DNA from: Sipunculus nudus
Taxonomy: Eukaryota; Annelida; Sipuncula; Golfingiida; Sipunculidae
Direction of reading: 5' to 3'
Assembly (NCBI GenBank): GCA_026874595.1
Contig: CM049312.1
Span: 53,943,429 to 54,007,428 of the forward strand
DNA: 64,000 nt
Part shown: piece after piece, positions 59,692 to 64,000 of the stretch
How the letters are laid out: the number at the start of each line of letters is the position of its first letter
Position numbering within the stretch: position 1 is the stretch's first letter
The notes under the pieces: model-generated
What the model saw: only the letters and a program-made list of their open reading frames with translations
What the model was told of the DNA's origin: nothing
Database searches by the model: none
Translations under genes and position numbers: made by a program

Positions 59692-61727
59692 AACAAGGGA
59701 CCTATGGGTCACGGCGCTCAGCTGTTATATATGATTAAAAAATATGATTTAGGAATGAGGCATATGCTGGTTTGGTGTGGTAATAAATATAAGCTTTATT
59801 ATGAGTTGTTGGTGTTTAGCTTTGGTATGATAATGATATTATCTTTGGAGACATGGAAGAGGATTGATTTCATTTATTTTATTAACAAATGGAGTACTAT
59901 TGTCACACAGATTTTGACTTGGCAATATAACTTATAAGCAGAACATATGATATAAGAGTTTAACTATTTATTTAAAAAAATTACAAATATTGTCCCAAAT
60001 ATAATTTTTATTAAAAATAATAAGAGAATCTTATGATTTTTTAAATTGAAATATAACTGAAATGATTATTAAAATAATATTAAAGAATATATTCATGAAT
60101 GCATTCATGAATACATTTTGAAAGTATTAGCACTGGTATTCATATACTTTCATTTTTACCTGAATTCCAATTCTTTATGCAAGACATTTTATAATGGAGT
60201 ACATATTCATATTCGTATTTAAATACAATTGCAAAGTTTTCCCACCATTACTGGCATTTATTCAGTTTTCACCAAACAATTATGTTGAGAATCCAGAATA
60301 TACAAAATTCACACATTTAAATTATGATCAAAAGTACCTGGTTTTATGGCTTTTATTTATATTAAAAAAAAAAATGTAATATATTCATTTTGGACTAATT
60401 TCACATCAATGTACACACTAGACACAGTAGGAATCTAGATTAATAATATCAACTGCATCTTTGTCTATCATTAATTTCCTTCATATGATCCCTAATGATT
60501 AGTAATGAATAATATGATTTACTTTTTTATCATTAAAATTGAACTGAAAAATACCATAGGTGACTGCATGGTGTTATTTGGAGTATGTGACATTCTATCC
60601 ATCGATACAAGATTCTTTTATCATCAGTAACTGCAAGTTGATTTCCTGTTATTATAAACTAACAAATTCTTTTTTATTTTTCTTTAATTTGTTATTAAAA
60701 AACAATAACAAGGGACCTATTGGTCACGACGCTCAGCTGTTATATATGATAAAAAAATATTATTTAGAAATGAGGCACATGCTGGTTTTGTGTGGTAATA
60801 AATATAAGCTGTATTATGAGTTGTTGTTGTTTAGCTTATGTATGATTTTGATAGTACCTTTGGAGACAGGGAAGAGGATTGATTTCATTTATTTTATTAA
60901 CAAATGGAGTACTATTGTCACACAGATTTTGAATTGGCCATATAACTTATAAGCAGAACATATAATATAAGAGTTTAACTATTTATTAAAAAAAATTACA
61001 AATATTGTCCCAAATATAATTTTTATAAAAAATAATAAGAGAATCATATGATTTTTTTTAAATGAAATATAACTGATATGATTATTAAAATAATATTAAA
61101 GAATATATTCATGAATGCATTCATGAATACATTTTGAAAGTATTTGCACGAGTATTCATATACTTTCATTTTTACCTGAATTCCTATTCTTTATGCAAGA
61201 AATTTTATAATGGAGTACATAATCATATTCGTATTTAAATACAATTACAAAGTATTCGCACCATGTCTGGTATTTATTCAGTTTCACCAACCAATGATGT
61301 TGAGAATCCAGAATATACAAAATTCACACATTTAAATAATGATCATAAGTACCTGGTTTTATGGCTTTTATTTATATTAAAAAATAACTGTAAAAAATTC
61401 ATTTTGGACTAATTTCACATCAATGTACACACTAGACACAGTAGGAATCTAGATTAATATTATCAACTGCATCTTTGTCTATCATTAATTTCCTTCATAT
61501 GATCCCTAATGATTAGTAATGAATAATATGATTTACTTCTTTAGCATTAAAATTAAACTGAAAAATGCCATAGGTGACTGCATGGTGTTATTTGGAATAT
61601 GTGACATTCTACCCATCGATACAAGATTCTTATATCATCAGTAACTGCAAGTTAATTTCCTGTTATTATAAACTAACAAATTCCTTTTCTATTTTTCTTT
61701 AATTTGTTATTAAAAACCAATAAAAAT
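59692..61727 (+). repeat. 1,015-bp head-to-tail tandem duplication, each unit starting with a Helentron-like terminus
   Basis: Unit 1 (59692-60706) and unit 2 (60707-61727) align nearly base for base. Both start with AACAAGGGACC-AT-GGTCAC and GCTCAGCTGTTATATATGAT, a version of the element C/A left terminus. A worn matching right-type terminus (GTCAGCTGTGCTAG, 59417-59430) lies just upstream. Short ORFs at 59704-59937 and 60725-60952 are shared but differ mostly by amino-acid-changing substitutions. Confidence 0.88.
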
Positions 61728-61924
61728 TTATTAATTTATTGTTTATTGTTATGTTGTTGGTTAAAACTACTAGATGAGTTGGGTTGGACACCTGGATCAA
61801 CTGTGGCTGGCCATAAGCTGCCTACCTGCAACAGTGTATGGCTCGCCTCAAGCATGCATAATTTGCTGAAAGTTCAACAAGGTCAACATACAGGTGACTC
61901 AAGAGAGGCTGGAGAGGGTTAAGG

Positions 61925-63326
61925 TCTGACATGGTCTCATAAGAACATTAATAAAAGCTACAATTTTTTGCCAATTTCTTTCAGCTTTCTAAAGTAAAAA
62001 GCTGAAATCCTTGTGTGCATGATATGAAAATTATATCAACTGTGCTCACAGGAAACAAATGTGCCATGGTCAAAGTTGGGCAAAATTTAAGGTACTTATT
62101 TTATATTTATACTAAAAAATTCAGGACTAATTTGGGGTATTCAATTGAATTTTGATTAAATAATGTTACATCCCTGGCAAAAAAACTCTAGCTTCAGCAA
62201 TCCCCTTGTTAAGGGAGTAAATATATTTCTTGATTTTTTACATAGTGCATTATGTTTGGGCCCATAACTTAAAACAATTACGCAATACTGACATCATTTC
62301 TGGCATATGCATAGAGAATGTATAGAAAAATATGTATATTATATATGATTAAAGTTACATCAGTGGTTTTGTTATTAGGCAGTCTTGAAGTGTAACAATG
62401 GGTTTTTAATGGAAAAATGAAGTTTTTCATTAATATCTCGAAGGTATTAAGTCCTAGTGACCAAATTCTTGGCATGGTAGGGAATTTTGGAGACATCTAA
62501 TTGTATGCCAAATTTTAGGAACTGAGAGCTGAAGCTGGGGAGCTGAGCTCTTGCAAACTGCATAACACTAGCTTGATGTAAACAATTTGTTACATGGTGC
62601 TTGAAAACTTGAATAAAATCTACAGTTTTTGATCAACTGGTTTCAAATTCTTGGTGTTAACAGACAAAATGCTAACAAAAACATGCTGAGAAAAATTAAA
62701 TCCACAGTACTTACAGTAAAAAAACGTGCCATGGTCAAAGTTGGGCAAAATTTAAGGTACCAATTTTTTATTTTTGTAAATATTTTTAAAAATTTAAAAG
62801 ATTTTGATCTTATTTTGGGTATACAATTTAATTTTGATAAATTAAAGTTATATTAATGGGAAAAAAGTCCATAGCTTTAACAAGTTTTGTGTTAAGTGAT
62901 CAAATATCTTTCCTGACTTTTTACAAAATGCATTATGTTTGGGCTCATAACTTTTTTAAATTATATAATACAGACATAATTTCCGGCATGTACATAGGAA
63001 CTATATAGAAGAATATTTATGGTAAATATGAGGGAAAACAGATGAGTGGTTTTGATATTAGGCAGTCCTGAAGTGTGAAAATAGGTTTTTAATAAAAAAT
63101 TGAGGTTTTTCCTTAATTTCTCAAAGGAACGAAGTCGCAAAGACCCAGTTTTCGGCTTGGTAGGAGATCTTGGGGACATCTAACATTATGCTGAATTTTG
63201 GATTCCTAGGTCTTACGGTTTCAAAACGTGCCACATCTACGGACGGACGGACGGACGGCACGACGGACGGACGACAGACAATGGACCACTACTATACCTC
63301 AGATGACTTATAGTCAGCTGAGCTAA
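61925..63326 (+). mobile_element. A-family element, two tandem core units with an intact right terminus
   Basis: Unit 1 (about 61925-62520) and unit 2 (about 62530-63240) share CATGGTCAAAGTTGGGCAAA, TTAGGCAGTC-TGAAGTGT and GG-GA--TTGGGGACATCTAA blocks. The element closes with a GGAC-rich run (63239-63272), GACAATGGACCACTACTATA and GTCAGCTGAGCTAA (63313-63326). It may form one long element with the terminus-bearing units at 59692-61727. Confidence 0.68.
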
Positions 63327-64000
63327 AAATAAAACATTCGAACTCGAACTATTTATAACAGAAACTGAATGCTTCTGTCAGTATATGCCTGGTTTCTGAA
63401 TTTTTTGTTAGCCTATATGATACGTAGCTGTGGAAATGATGTCAGCTTAACCGGGTAAATATGCTGCAGGAAGCAGCTTTACCTACTTGTTCGACCAGTA
63501 ACAAACGATTTAACGTCCATATTATTGGTCCGAGTAAATGTAAAACAACCAAAATTAAACAATAAAAATAATTGGGTTCTTTTAAGTTATGACATTTTCA
63601 TATCAATTATACTGCGAGAGTGAGTCATTCAGTCAGGAGAAACATCGCACTCTCGGCAAAGTATATTCCTGGACTTGGGCTACTTTACATACCGGGCAAC
63701 AGAGAGGTCACATGTCCATGAGGCTTGAATATTACAAGGGAATTCCTATTCAAATGATAGTCATATGTCTATGATTCAAATTAAAAGTTTGGTCTAGAAT
63801 AAAAATATGCAAATATAAACAAGGCCTACAGGCCTAATGCGAACCTGTGCAAAGTTTAGGAGTATGAATGGAGGTTTATTTTTAAAATTTAATATTGATC
63901 CTCCTAAGTCCTGCATATCTACCTTAGTCATTATGATTTCAGCAAAATGGACGTTTCTGACCTGCAAGTTTCGGACTAGGACATTTTAAAACCAGAATAT
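63327..64000. other. CpG-bearing DNA at the window edge, no gene recognised
   Basis: CpG reappears abruptly after the A element. A 61-codon ORF at 63589 has no recognisable motif. Confidence 0.4.

Noticed and set aside
59704-60952. Similar short ORFs in the two 1,015-bp units (possible duplicated gene)
   Set aside because: Differences between copies are mostly amino-acid changing, the composition is AT-driven, and no motif is present; shared openness follows from recent duplication.
1-64000. CRISPR arrays, operons or prokaryotic features
   Set aside because: Spliced genes, SINEs and microsatellites show eukaryotic DNA; none of the tandem repeats has unique spacers between constant repeats.

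Overview
This window is animal nuclear DNA with the look of a lophotrochozoan invertebrate, most probably a bivalve or other mollusc. The reasons are a split, intron-rich mitochondrial malate dehydrogenase gene, a high load of short non-autonomous transposons with tandem-repeat cores (Helentron/'pearl'-like), a tRNA-derived SINE, a decayed Ty3/Gypsy integrase, many TA/GA/CA microsatellites and poly-G runs, and a sharp switch between CpG-bearing and CpG-poor DNA of the kind seen in mosaically methylated invertebrate genomes. The species cannot be fixed from the sequence alone.

Layout. From 1 to about 26.1 kb the DNA is CpG-bearing and gene-poor. It holds a pair of inverted ~270-bp arms (0.4 and 2.5 kb), a SINE (6.9 kb), a ~65-bp tandem repeat (8.2-8.7 kb), a 24-bp minisatellite (10.85-11.43 kb), four copies of a MITE-like family (9.5, 12.9, 14.6 and 18.4 kb), an identical ~0.5-kb tandem duplication (13.5-14.6 kb), and the last exon of a small two-helix membrane protein resembling the CD225/dispanin family (20,084-20,503, plus strand). 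A possible first exon for that gene lies at 17,831.

From about 26.1 to 39.5 kb lies the minus-strand gene for mitochondrial malate dehydrogenase (MDH2). Seven coding exons, all with GT/AG junctions and consistent phases, give 315 residues from the start of the NAD-binding fold to the stop codon. Only the exon for the mitochondrial presequence is not securely found. Intron 2 carries a three-level nest of transposons: element C (35.91-37.42 kb) inside element B (35.17-37.87 kb) inside element A (about 34.7-38.25 kb).

From 39.5 to 64 kb no further gene is recognised with confidence. The region may be MDH2 intron 1 and/or intergenic DNA. It contains a second B element (53.8-55.0 kb), a broken Ty3/Gypsy integrase (about 55.3-55.8 kb, minus), (ATTACT)n arrays, a compact element with C-rich terminal inverted repeats around a 71-codon ORF (58.5-59.3 kb), a 1,015-bp tandem duplication whose units both start with a Helentron-like terminus (59.7-61.7 kb), and A-family units (61.9-63.33 kb).

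The two genes have no evident functional link. MDH2 is a housekeeping enzyme of the citrate cycle and malate-aspartate shuttle; the other gene is a small membrane protein of unknown role. The most unusual content is the set of tandem-core elements: two different families share architecture (asymmetric inverted repeats plus a terminal hairpin) and a 12-bp palindrome, GGTGGCGCCACC, that recurs through the tandem cores.
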